From Paralichthys olivaceus (lineage: Eukaryota > Chordata > Actinopteri > Pleuronectiformes > Paralichthyidae), in assembly GCF_024713975.1 (NCBI RefSeq), contig NC_091111.1, forward strand, positions 5,579,001 through 5,643,000: DNA of 64,000 bases, in the 5' to 3' direction. This document shows positions 35,666 to 57,599 of this stretch, one piece after another (position 1 is the stretch's first letter; each line of letters begins with the position of its first letter). Made by a program: the position numbers and the translations under genes. Below the pieces are notes generated by a model that made no database searches, was not told the origin of the DNA, and saw only the letters and a list, made by a program, of their open reading frames with translations.

Positions 35666-37950
35666 GAACATTTTAATACAGTTTAGTGTGTTATCCCTCT
35701 AAATCGGGTAATTTTAGATTTTATGAATTAACTTAATAACTTCCCTGCTGTCATATATTATACATTCTTTTTTCTTTATTAGTCTTTATCTTCTTTGTGT
35801 GTAATAGCAGAGAGTGACCACTTAATTAGCCACACGTGCACATTCAAGGATTGGTTCATAATTCTCAAGTCTATCTTTTAGCACTAGTCAGGAGCCTGTA
35901 CGAGCACTGACACAGATTTTTTTCTTTCCTGTCAAATAATTTATTTTAGTCGTTAAAACAAATCTCTTCCTAATAGTCTTTGAATTTGAAATATATGAAG
36001 ATGGTGGTGTATGTGTATAAAGGAATTCAAAAGTTTATCTGAGGCTTATTTGAGATTTCTGCCGTCTGAGCTGATCAAATCAAGTGAGTGGCTTCCAAAG
36101 TCAATGTAGTAGTTTTAGTGTAAAACTCCATCCATTCATTTTCCATGTGGAGCTACAGCATAAGAATAGTGACAGGGAGAATGAATTTCAAACCAATAAA
36201 AACTGTGAATATGGCACGTGCTCATTTGATTTTGTGTTAGCATGCTGACACTGAAAAACATTATAAAGATAGGATTTAATGTTGTTTTACATTCTATTAC
36301 AATGTACAGCTAATGGCTATAACTGAAAATACAGTTGAGTGCAAATACTAATCTTGAGGTCTTCTGAGCTTGTTTTTTGTCTGCGATTAGTTCCATATTA
36401 TTTCTAACTTCATCTCTGGAATGAGTCTTGAGTATTGATTTACTGTTCGGGATCATTCGAGGTCTTGGCCCACCTCCCATCTCTGCTCCACGTGTTCATG
36501 TGGGCCGATGGCATTGTGCAGAAAAGCCTCGGAGTGGCGTTGAGAACAAGGCCTTTTCATTCGCTGACAGTTGGCCCTCTGTCAGTCAACACAACTCCGG
36601 ATTAGCCAGTGCTGACGGGTTGGCCGACCGACCCATCCTGGGAACGAACACTGTGCCCTTCCCACACTGTCGCCTGTCAGCACCTTTCACATACAATATA
36701 CAAATGCAGAGGCTCTCCATTCCCAGCTCCCTGCTGTCTCCTCCAACTACTACCCCTTGACAGCAGGATTTTTTTTTTTTTTACCCCCACAGCACAAAAT
36801 GTGGCCCGCGGCCCGTCACAGCAGGACGGAAAAGGTCTGAGTCGGCTTGTTGCCTCAGCTTTCTTGGCACTCGAATGTACTGTCGATGCAGGATGAACTG
36901 ACAGAAAGAGAGAGGGAGAGGAAGACAGAGAGGTGGTTGAGGCTGAGGGGGTCACACAGACGCAATGAACAAATAAAGGACCTAAGCATAAACCAGGCTG
37001 TCACAAGATGTCTGCCTAATTGAATTGTTCCTGGCAGTGCTGAGAGAGCGCAGACCATTTTAAGTTTAGCTTTATTGAATTATTAATCCAGAAAAGCAGG
37101 ACGGTATAACATTTAAGGGGACATTCTCCAGACTTGCCCGCTGAGGGAGGAGGGAATGGTGCGACTGTCCAACTGTATGCAGTGTAACAAGACGTGAAAC
37201 AAAATGACGTATTACTGAAAATTGTATGTCACAGAACTGCGTCAGTATAAATCGTCACGTCCGCAGCACCTAAACCCCGAGCCTATTTGCCGTAATTGCT
37301 CCTTTTGTGTCAAGGTACATTTGAGCCAATTGTATTTTGTTTAGGCGTTGTGTATATTGGCAATGAATAGTTAAATAGTCGGGCACGTGTGTAGATTGTT
37401 ATGAGCATGTGTGCACGAGCTGTTGAGTGTGTGTGTGTGTGTGTTTAGACGAGGGAGGGGTAGAAGTTGGATTTGATGCTAACAAATCTGTCGTCTGGAG
37501 ATGACAATCTCTGGCCAGTCTCACTTTCATGTGCAGCTTGTGTTGCACATTTCCATCACACACTAATATGTAATTCATAGAATACGTCCATCAAGGCCAA
37601 GGGTGCATTACAAGCATCAACCTCTCTGCTCATGGGGCCTCAGAGTAGCTGCTGACGTCCTTACCCCATCTCATCTGCAATGCCTCCCCCAGCACCACTG
37701 CATTATGTTGCATTTGCATCATCTTGCCTCTGCATTGCCTCTGCAAGACTGCCCCCCCCGCCCCCCCATTTCACTCCCTCTCCTATTCCCTCTCTCTTCT
37801 CTTGCCTTTTTTTTTTATATATATCTGCCCCCCACTCCTTCCTCATCAACCCACTCTCTAGTGTCACGCTGGTGCCAATCTACAGGGGCTTGGTAGTGAG
37901 CTGCTGTGTAGACAGGGCAGTACAGGGCAGGGCATGGCTCGGTCGATCTG

Positions 37951-37972
37951 CAGCAGCAGCAGCAGCAGCAGC
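37951..37972 (+). repeat. (CAG)7 trinucleotide repeat
   Basis: Seven perfect CAG units in non-coding sequence. No supported gene covers it. Confidence 0.9.
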
Positions 37973-38639
37973 ATTCGTGTTTGAAATGAAGGTGGTGTGT
38001 AGTGTTCGTGTATTGGCAGGGAATATGCAATGAGCCCAGAAAAGATTACGTTGCGGTAAAAAAAAAAAAACAAGGGGGGGAAATGCATCAGAGGGAGGAA
38101 ATCCCTAGCAGGAGGATCCCAGCTCAGGGCTTTCTCCCTGGCACCACCCTCCGCCTCCCTCTCCTCTTTCCATCTCTCTGCCTGGTTTTTCCCTCCCTTC
38201 CCCCTTTTTCCCTCATTCCCATCCCGTCTCTTTGAATTGGTCTCTGTGCATTGATCTTTCTTGCGATTTTTTTCTCTCTGTTTTTTCAATCCGAGGGGTT
38301 TTTATCCCTGTTGGAGGAGTGGGTGATGCAATCCACTGCCACTCCAGTCCCCTGCCTCCTCTGCACGTGTGTGCATACATGTGAGTGGGCGTATTTGCCT
38401 TTTGTATGTACATGCATTTGTTCTGCCTCTACATGTGTTGTGTGTGCATCATGAGGACGTGGATATCCACAGCAAAAGCTCTTCTGGCCCTTTGACTATC
38501 ACTGTGTCTCTTAACCCTGCCTGAACACACTGTATCACAAAGGGAGGGTTTGCACAACAGGTGGATTTCCATGTTAGCGATTGTGCCAACGATGCTGATA
38601 ATGGTGGCTTTTATGTAGATAAGCCTCTTGGTGCAAGTG

Positions 38640-38930
38640 GGCCCCATGTAGCTAACAGGTTAATGGGTGCTGGTGTCTTCACCCCGGGGGCCCAGCATTG
38701 ACGTACAGGGTCTTTCTGCCCTTGGCCACAACAAGTGGACTGCGCTCCTGGAGCTCAATAGAAGGCAGGCTGTTCTGCCAGGCCTTTATTAAAGGGCTGT
38801 TTGTATTGCCTGCTGTTTTTTTCATTAGGTGGAATCTTATATCATCGCCTCTGAATATTGCATGAGGTTCAGCGAGGCTTGGTTGTCGTGACACCGCCGT
38901 AATATTTCACAACAATCAAAGATGGATGAG
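38640..38930. other. Candidate conserved non-coding element
   Basis: About 290 bp without simple repeats, containing motif-like phrases: aggttaatgg, ggcctttattaaaggg (the palindromic core ctttattaaag), ttgcatgagg, and acaatcaaagatgg (a TCF/LEF-type CAAAG). It has no ORF and differs in texture from its low-complexity surroundings. The judgement is by eye only; a cross-species alignment is needed. Confidence 0.25.
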
Positions 38931-39099
38931 CCTATTCTTCTAGGTAAATAGAGAGAGGCCTGGCACAGCAGAGGAAAAGCCCAAAGATGGTGACGGCGAC
39001 ACTAAGGCACCGTAAAGGAGGCTGGAGGAGGAAGGGATGAAAAAAAGAAAAAGCCCAGAAGAGTGATTGGAGTCCATAAAAACAAAAACGCAGTGTCAG

Positions 39100-39260
39100 A
39101 CAAATGGAGCAGGCAAGAGATGAGAGAGAAAGGTAAATGAGGGAGAAAGGAGAGGGAGAGGACAAGAGAGGGAGATGGAGTGGGAAATCTTAGACAGAGT
39201 GAGGAAGCTAAAAAAGAGAGAGATGGGGCTATTAGAGTGTAGGGAGGAAGAGAGAGACCC
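39100..39260. repeat. Purine-rich (GA) low-complexity tract
   Basis: Dominated by gagagagaaagg-type words on the + strand, followed at 39758-39777 by a clean (AG)10 run. Confidence 0.8.
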
Positions 39261-40210
39261 ATGCTGCTCCTGGTAATTGAAAAGGCACCGGGACTGATTT
39301 AGAGAGGAGCTTAGTTGGGGTTTGTTGGGATGGGGAGGGGGGAGGGCGCTGCATTGCAGAGTGTAAGGACCCAGGAACCGCCAACCCCCTGCAGTTCTTT
39401 GCTCTACCACCTCTACAGTCGTCATTAGCTCAACACGGAGAAAATGACCCTCCAAGGCCCATAAGAAGCAGTGAGGCTGCAAAAACATTATGGCTCGATC
39501 CATATGAGACAATTACAGGTGTGTGTGCTTTTCTGCCATGAACAACACAGCAAGATAAAGAATTAGAGAGGAGAGGGCTTCACGGGGCGCAGATAGAATA
39601 CAGGAATGAAGTGGGAGGAAAGTGTTGCCACAGGTGAGGTCATACGTGCAGGAAATGTTTAAGTATTCCAGTTCTGATGTTCTTTATTACAGCGCTTCTG
39701 ATTCTCTACCTTTAGCTTCAACAAGGATCGTTCTATCCCTTTAATTTCAGTGTGTGTGAGAGAGAGAGAGAGAGAGAATGTTAGAAAGTGCCAGAAGCCT
39801 CCCCATATTGATGTTGTGCCTGGCTCACTTCACCTCATCCACTTCCTTAACTTGCTAATACAGCTGGACACTACACCAATAAACAGGGCTCCATGTCATC
39901 AAACAAATGCCTGGTCTGCACCATAGACTGTACGGTCTGCACCCGCCTACACACACACGTTCATACACACACACATACATGTATATAAATATATATATAC
40001 ATGCAGCCTACCGACCCTCTCATAGACACACACACTCCTGCTGTATGTCATGGGCTTGTCTCATAAGTGCCTGTTCTTTCCAGGGGCGCTGATACGTGAT
40101 ACCTCTGCCCGGTCAATCCTTCTCGCATTACTGCCTCCGCAGTGTGCTGCTTCATTTACACGTGAAATATTGATGTTCTTAATTTAACCCCCAGGGTGCT
40201 CAGGTGTCGT

Positions 40211-40232
40211 CCCCCCCCCTCCCCCCCCCCCT
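40211..40232. repeat. C-homopolymer tract (C9-T-C12)
   Basis: Twenty-two bases that are all C except one T. The complementary strand could form stacked G structures. Confidence 0.9.
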
Positions 40233-40964
40233 GAAAGGAGGGTAAGCCTTTTCTAGAGAACCGCGCAACAGCCCCAATGCAGAAACAGAAACCCTTTCCA
40301 GCTTGGGATTGGTTGACAGGATGAGTTTAGCTGAGCCTCATTGGCTGGCTGGCACATAGAGCGGTAGCACAAACCCACTAGCGGAGTCGTATCCCAGTGG
40401 GTTTGTCTTCTTTTTTTTTTATGTCCCACCTGTTCTGCGTATGTGCTTGTGTTTTGCAGGGTTGATACCTGTGTGCCTGTTTGCATTGAGACGCCATGCT
40501 TGTCAACTTTGACCCCTTTTTTTCCAACCATCGGTTGCAGCTATTGGTCCAGTTCAAGATAATTTGGTGTTTTCACTGGTTTTTGCAAGACAGTGTGGAA
40601 CCCTTAACATATTAAATATGAAAAACATCAACAAAACAACATGAACTTTAATGAAGCAAAATCTATAAGTTTACAAATGAATTTTGAAATTATTCTATTG
40701 AAATGAATCAAAACTCAACTTTACGTTTTGATATTTTATTTCATTATCAACATTTTTATTTAAAAATGCTTCCTTTTTGAAAAGAGTAATGGTATAATTC
40801 ACTGACAGTTCTAATTCATGATGCGTTTTCTGTCACCAGTTCTGTCACCAGTCCCCCCACCACCTTTAAGCCAATCACAGCTTTGAATAATGAGGCTCAA
40901 CAACTACCTACTTTTAACTTGAGCAGCAACCGTACTGCTGTGATTAAACATTTTACCACTCAGT

Positions 40965-41110
40965 CATAGACTTTATATAAAGATGGATAACGCATCTCCA
41001 CTCCCCACACCCCTCCCACTTAACAGAAATGAAGCCAAAGAAATCCTGAAATATGAAGGTTGCCATCTTGTGCCGATGACATCATTTGGAGTCAGAGCAG
41101 TAGCTATAGG
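40965..41110 (-). repeat. Dispersed repeat, reverse copy of part of 27400-27855
   Basis: It contains gactttatataaagatgga, tccactccccacacccctcc, aatgaagccaaagaaatcc, gttgccatcttgtgccgatg and catcatttggagtcagagc, matching the reverse complement of 27732-27855. Confidence 0.55.
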
Positions 41111-41345
41111 GGATGAAGCCGTGGGCTCAGTATTGAACCTCAGCTTTTATGTGGTTTAACAAGGCTACATGCTTTCTACCTAGCCTGCCAGCTACAGTGA
41201 GGATGGGTTTAAAAAGGCAGCTTGTTGTCAGACTGAGGATCAGCTTTAAGTCAGGAGTCATTCTAAAGACAGAGGGTCCCAAATCTAGAAAACTGTCCAG
41301 GCTGTTCCACTGTGAGAAAAACATGTCTGTGAAAATACCAATAGT

Positions 41346-41367
41346 AAAAAAAAAAAAAAAAAAAAAA
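41346..41367. repeat. Poly(A) tract of 22 bases
   Basis: An uninterrupted A22 run, followed by ggg and more A-rich sequence. It might be the tail of an old retroposed copy, but nothing upstream was recognised as a coding retrocopy. Confidence 0.85.
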
Positions 41368-42593
41368 GGGAAAAAGATTTGAAATGGGAAATACATTTTT
41401 ATAATAATAATAAGGTTTTACTTTTAGTAATTTATCAAATAATCTCATAATCTGTTACTTAATTTATGAAGTCCTCTTCATTCACTTTCATTTTTATACA
41501 TATATTTAACATTGGACATTAAAAAGAGCTCTGTTACTTTCCTTGAAATGTAAATTTTATGGTTTGAGCACTGGACCAGTTGAGGTAACCAAGTGCAGCG
41601 GTGCTTCACTCCCAGCTGTCAATCATATGTAAGGCTCTTCTTACTGGCTGGTGGGGTGCTGCAGGGAGGGGCCTGTCAGGAGGGCTCTGTAACTAGTTTG
41701 TCTGGATTTCTTTCAGAATAAAACCCCAGAGCTATAATCAGGACAGGGTTCCTTCTGAGTCACTCTCTCCTCCTCAAATGATATGATTAATGCAGGACAG
41801 GCTCGATCCACAGCAGCTAAATGGCACCTAACATGAGAGAATGTGTGAGGAATGCAAAGAATGCAGTGTCCCTTATCTGTGTAAAAAGAATGAGGTGTGT
41901 GTATGCTTGCATGTAAGGGCAGGGCTCTCCATGATTTATCTTGCCTAGTTTATGTGTAGGCTGGTGGAGCTGTCTCAGTCTATATTTGCTCCTTTCCAAA
42001 CATGGTCAAATTACACTCCAAATATAGTAAAACCATTTTGTTCTGACTTGCCCTTTTGAGCATTTGCCTCACCTCTAGCATCATGGAGGTGAGGAAGACA
42101 CGTTCCTGCCTTCGGTACTCTGTGTGTGTGTCATTTAAAAAGTGCACACAGCAGTAGTGTGTGGCCTGGTTTGCCTTACTAGGACAAGCCAACATCGGCA
42201 GATGCAAGAGGGTTTATTCAAACTCCCACTTGCCTTTTCAAAAACCCCCAACATCCCAGTTACAGCATGCTGCTGTTGCCTAGCAACCAGCTGTGTCTTG
42301 AGAGAGAAGAGAGCCGTCATAGATGTGTATGTATATCCTCGGCTGAGCAAGAGCAAACACTCTGCTGCCTCTCTCTCCCCTGTGGGCAGCTCACTCACTC
42401 TCTCCACAACCTCACTGTCATTTAATGGGGGACAGTATGAATCCTGCCTCTGCTCAGCCTCACCCAGTGACAGTGCACATGAGCAGAACCGTGCTCGGTA
42501 AATGACCTAGAGATTTGTAATTCTGTCTTTGAAGAACATTTTCACGTTCAGGCTTATAAAAAATGACATTAGACGCGATAAAGTTCATGGTCT

Positions 42594-42599
42594 TTTATT
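42594..42599 (-). terminator. calm1 polyadenylation signal
   Basis: TTTATT on + is AATAAA on the - strand, about 1.03 kb after the calmodulin stop codon. The implied 3' UTR (about 42575-43631) is A/T-rich and has no ORF of note. A long 3' UTR is usual for vertebrate calmodulin genes. Confidence 0.6.
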
Positions 42600-43631
42600 T
42601 GAAAAAAAAAAATAAAGACTAGCATGTACAACTTGGAATGAATGTAAACTGAACTCAGATGAACAGCTGCGAAGACTGGTGCACTGACACTCCTAACAGC
42701 ATGCGCTGCAAACACAGTACACCCCTCACTACGCTTTTGTCTGAGTCGAGAAACAGAAGAAGAAAAAAAGTGAAGGCCAGTGATTCTCTCTTGCAAGAAA
42801 AGAGGACAGACACTCCATCTCAGCAAAAAAATAAAAGAAAAAATAAAAGAAAGCTCACCGTAAGACTCTTTAAGTCCCCCTCCTTTTAAAAGGGCAGGAC
42901 GCACAACTACTAAGATGGCCGTCCAAATAACATAACAAAAACAAAAGAACATGCCAAACATTTGAAAATGTATTTTTTGTACATTGTTTTTTTCTCTTTT
43001 TATCTAGCATACAATTAAGTCCCATTCCACTTTAACGCTTGAGTTAGAACCTGGTAAATTCTCTCATCTTAACAGTACAGGGTTCCTCTCCAAATACAAA
43101 AAAACTGTACCAAACCAACAAGAGGACAGCTTATAGTGGAATCAGCACGCTCTGGTAGCCCGGAGGAGGGATGGGGGGGCATGGGGGTTAGTGCTCCGGT
43201 CTCAAGCTGCATGCATGAAGAACAGAAAACAGAGAGAGAGAAAGAAGAGATGGCCAGCCCAGACATTTACCATTAGCAAATGGAACTGGAAGGAGTTCGC
43301 CAAATGCTTTAGCTTTAGTCTGAAGGTAGTAGATACAGGGTTTGTTGTTATTATTTTTACTTGTTAAGTACTGATGCTAAACTGATCTCCGGGGGGAGGG
43401 GACAGGATCACTAACCATCATTTTCATGCAGATATTTTTTGTATATTTTCTTTATATTTTTTCCTGTGTGGACAGAAGGATAGATTAATTCAACATTCAA
43501 TTATTTTCTATACAGAAACAGTATGAATAAATGAACATTTTTCCAAGAGGTAAGTAAAACATTTTGACTTTTTTTTTTCTTGTTTTTTCCTTTTTTTCTT
43601 CTAAGAGGGGACAGGGCGGGGCGGGCAAGCT

Positions 43632-54405
<10,774 letters not shown>

Positions 54406-54488
54406 GTCGATGGGTTGTGTGCTTGTTGGTCTGTGGAGGCAGAGTGTGCTCGTTCCTTAGATGGAGTTCCACTGGCGGGTTGGCACTG

Positions 54489-54498
54489 TGTATATTGG
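54489..54498 (-). promoter_or_regulatory. Putative CCAAT box of the calm1 promoter
   Basis: On the - strand the sequence reads gccaatatacac, about 90 bp upstream of the ATG, in CpG-rich sequence (53990-54380 and onward). An overlapping TATA-like atataca is weak. The transcription start was not located. Confidence 0.35.
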
Positions 54499-54610
54499 CC
54501 GTGGCCAGAATGGGGAGGGGGGAGGGGGGGTTGCCTTGTGTATCCCTCCGCCGCACTAGCACCCACTTCCTTATTTCAAACCAGGGCTGTTGCAGCAGAG
54601 GAGAAGCAGG

Positions 54611-54649
54611 CCTCCTCCTTCTCCTCCTCCTCCTCCTCCTCCTCCTCCA
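54611..54649. repeat. (CTC)n / (GAG)n trinucleotide repeat upstream of calm1
   Basis: About 12 triplets with one interruption, roughly 210-240 bp upstream of the calm1 start codon. On the transcript strand it reads GAG/GGA and lies in the promoter or 5' UTR. Confidence 0.9.
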
Positions 54650-55699
54650 GCAGGAGACATGCCAATCACCGGGGCTCGAACTCCTGCAGTGCACGGAGAG
54701 CATCCTCACACTCACGTTCCACTGCACGATGAAGAGGATGCAGTGCACGTTCAGTTGATTATTAGGACCAGGGTTCATTTGTGAGATGCTGATGCACATG
54801 CAGATCTATGGAGCATCACTACATCAGTGGATGTAAATAAACACAGTGTGATACATGTGTCACATGTATGTTTCCAGATGAACCATTATTCCCTATTGGT
54901 GCTTTTTGGACGACATGTTCTGTTTTGATGTAGTTTATCGTGCGCAAAACATCGCAGGCCGACATAACTGGTTTGGTAGGTAGAGCTTTTAGGTCCAAAG
55001 TTAATGTATTATGGTTTGCATTTTCACTATAATTAACTTTAAGTGTGCAAAAACCCCTGAAATGATCATCAACTTTGTCATAACGTTTCTTGCCAAGAAG
55101 ATAATCCCATGTGTCAATGACCAGGGTACTGTTTGTCTGGATTTGATCTTTTTTTATTATTTTAGAAATCAATCTGTACAACTGGAAATATTTAAAGTAT
55201 TTTTTCCTCCATTTGTGCTATTATACTATAGTATATCAAGTTTTTATCATTATAATACAAGGATCAAATCTATTGTGGCAAATTTAATCAATAACTTACA
55301 AAGTTATCCGGGTTCACAATTGTGGACATTAGACAAATATTGTTATTACTAATATAAAGACAACATTAGGACATAGGTCCAAAATAAAGTTGCAATTTGT
55401 TGCCATATTAGTGAGTCTAACATTACACTCAGTCATTGTCATGTTACTGATTTATTTGTAATTATTTCGCTTTGTGAAGCAGTTTTGAGTGATCCAACTT
55501 ACAGGCTTGAATGAAACTTATCTTCTAAAGGAGGCAGACGATTGTGTGAACTTCAGTAATATAAAGATTAGAAACATCTTCAGTCTCCAGTGGTGCATTC
55601 TGCAGCTGTCTCCTATCTGCCTGATTTATTATGAGTCCAGAGAGACAGTCAGCTTCTCCCAGTACAGAGAACTAGTTTTCGGCCGCGGAAGGATATCTC

Positions 55700-56070
55700 T
55701 AGTATAGGAAGCAGCCTGGTTGACACTGGAGAGTTTGCGGTGCCGGTGTGTGAGCTCGTCTCTGATTGGTCGCTGCAGACCTGCAATATTATCCTCCATG
55801 TGTCGGCCGCGCTGATTGGCTACACGGGACCTGCATTGCACCAGGCAGTGGCACTTGATGGGAATATAATAAATATAAATACGGTCATGTTCAAACCAGC
55901 GTCGCTTTAAACGCCGCGTGTTTTGTGCGGTGTGCGTGTTTGTGTTTATTTGCATGTGTTTGATGGAGACGGAGGGGAAAAGGCCACACGTTCTCATTGG
56001 TGCGGGGAAATGTTTGATAGGCTCTGCATGGGAAGTGCGCAGATTTACGATTGGCTGCTGTGAAGTGTGG
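55700..56070. promoter_or_regulatory. Promoter-like block: four CCAAT boxes, octamer and TATA, no assigned gene
   Basis: Inverted CCAAT boxes (ATTGG) lie at 55765-55769, 55815-55819, 55996-56000 and 56050-56054. A TATA-type tataaata is at 55874-55881 and a perfect octamer ATTTGCAT at 55948-55955. The block is CpG-richer than its surroundings. This combination is characteristic of replication-dependent histone promoters, but no histone coding sequence lies nearby. It could be an alternative upstream promoter of calm1 (1.3-1.6 kb from exon 1) or drive an unrecognised transcript. An accidental open frame on the - strand (55629-56132) has no recognisable domain. Confidence 0.45.
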
Positions 56071-56209
56071 TCGGCCTGCGTCAAATCAAGTGTGGAGCAC
56101 AGCGGTGTTACTGTACGTTCATACAGACACACAGCTGCAGCCCTATATATGTTCTATATCACACCGTTATATGAATCTATACAACACTGAGCTGAGGGAG
56201 GGACAGTGA

Positions 56210-56409
56210 CGACGCAGGAAATACATATATAAGTATATATATATATATTCATGTAGATATTAGAGATTAATTACATGCACAATATACTGTGTAGTAAATG
56301 TATATACACATATACATCAATACTAAATTGTATGTGTCCATATGAATATATATGTATCAGCTCCAAACAAAAAGTATTCATACATGTATATGTATACATA
56401 CGTATATAG

Positions 56410-56441
<32 letters not shown>

Positions 56442-56638
56442 ATTATATGTATGTATGTCTATATGTATCTAAAACAGATATACATGCACATATATTTAAC
56501 ATATATATGTGCATGTATAATATAATGTATGTATGTATATAAGTATAGATATATAAATGTAAAAAAACATATATCCACATATATACATACATATATATAT
56601 GCCTACTATATACTCTATATACACTACACTATTAACAC

Positions 56639-56699
<61 letters not shown>
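56210..56699. repeat. Microsatellite field: (TA/TATG)n, (GT)14 and (TG)29
   Basis: AT-rich tatatgtatgta-type sequence contains a GT run at 56414-56441 and a perfect (TG)29 at 56642-56699, the longest uninterrupted microsatellite in the window. Confidence 0.95.
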
Positions 56700-56701
<2 letters not shown>

Positions 56702-57349
56702 ATAAAGGCACCTCTCAGTGGACATAGTGTTGAAATCATGAAGAGTAGTTTACAGCAGGTGGAGTAAAAAGATGACACAGTAAAACTATGTACATGTTTC
56801 ATATACAGTGAATCAAGACTATATATTTAAATCAGTGGTATGTGCTAGTGCTGTCTCTAGTTTGAGAAATATAGATGGTTTTTGTTAACGTATGAACAGA
56901 GTGAAGAAAGGCCTCACAAAGCGATAGTGTGTTATGTGCAGAGTGGAGTCTGTGAAATGTATCACTGTTCTCTAACAGTATATATAAGACTATACATGTG
57001 GCAATGGATATTAAAGTAAATATTCAATAACGCAAACCCAGTGCTTCAGTGAATCTGGTCTGTACAGCCACTGGATTCATTATCAACATGTATTGATTAG
57101 CCTGCTGATTACATTACATACTAATAGCAGACTGTTATTTTATTCACTTACCTGTTTTATTTATATACATTTACTGCATGTGCTGATATACCAATCCTGA
57201 ATATACTCACTTTGTTTCAATTACATAACCACATGATCATAGTTTACTGGTGAACCCAATAGCACCTGGCTAGGGCCCGAACACAAAGAAAAACATGAAT
57301 TGATCATTTTAATATTTTAACTCTTTAAAGATCTTCCTGATGTTTATTC

Positions 57350-57571
57350 AAGCACAATATGAAAAAAAAAAAAACACTTGCCGTTCATAGACCAGGCTGT
57401 TTGCCGTCCTCTCGTCAGGTCAACTAACTCTAACTCAAGCTGAGCTGTTTCATTTGTTAATCTACCGGAACTAATCGGAGCTTCTTCCTGAATTTGTTCG
57501 GTGCTTTTGCCCTGTTTAACAGGAGGAACAGCTCTTACATAAGCAGATATACGTTTCACTCGCTTTTCCTA
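57350..57571 (-). pseudogene. Short protein-like ORF of unknown origin
   Basis: On the - strand, an open frame follows an in-frame TAG that sits in an acceptor-like gtttag context. It contains KRVKRISAYVRAVPPVKQGK, STEQIQEEAPISS, then LELELVDLTRG, and runs into a T-rich stretch near 57372. An AATAAA (- strand) lies just below it, near 57340. Codon use is A/T-rich, unlike the flanking genes. I do not recognise the protein. It could be a decayed transposon fragment, an isolated exon (a GC-type donor, G|GCAAGT, is present after ATGAAC) or chance. Confidence 0.2.
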
Positions 57572-57599
57572 AACCTCCTGCTGTCTTTAAGAAGGATGA

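Larger units (their letters stand above)
20960..42560. other. About 21 kb gene-free interval between brms1l and calm1
   Basis: No spliceable coding exon or RNA gene could be supported. The interval holds dispersed repeats (27400-27945, 29270-29460, 33360-33730, 34340-34770, 35590-35665, 40965-41250), many short CA/GT runs, purine-rich tracts (39100-39260), and several repeat-free blocks that look like conserved non-coding elements (for example 34040-34290, 36440-36700, 38640-38930). In human, the genes on its two sides lie far apart on chromosome 14, so a rearrangement junction must lie here or adjacent. Confidence 0.5.

Noticed and set aside
37951-37972. (CAG)7 as a polyglutamine-coding repeat
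   Set aside because: It lies in non-coding sequence with no supported exon.
41346-41367. Poly(A) tail of a processed pseudogene
   Set aside because: The sequence before it shows no intronless coding remnant that I can recognise.
55700-56070. A histone H2A/H2B gene pair suggested by the octamer-CCAAT-TATA set
   Set aside because: No histone N-terminal or fold sequence occurs on either strand within several kb, so only the promoter-like block is reported.
55629-56132. Long open frame (167 codons, - strand) upstream of calm1
   Set aside because: It overlaps the CpG-rich, CCAAT-rich block, has no recognisable domain and no codon-use pattern like the real genes. It is probably chance.
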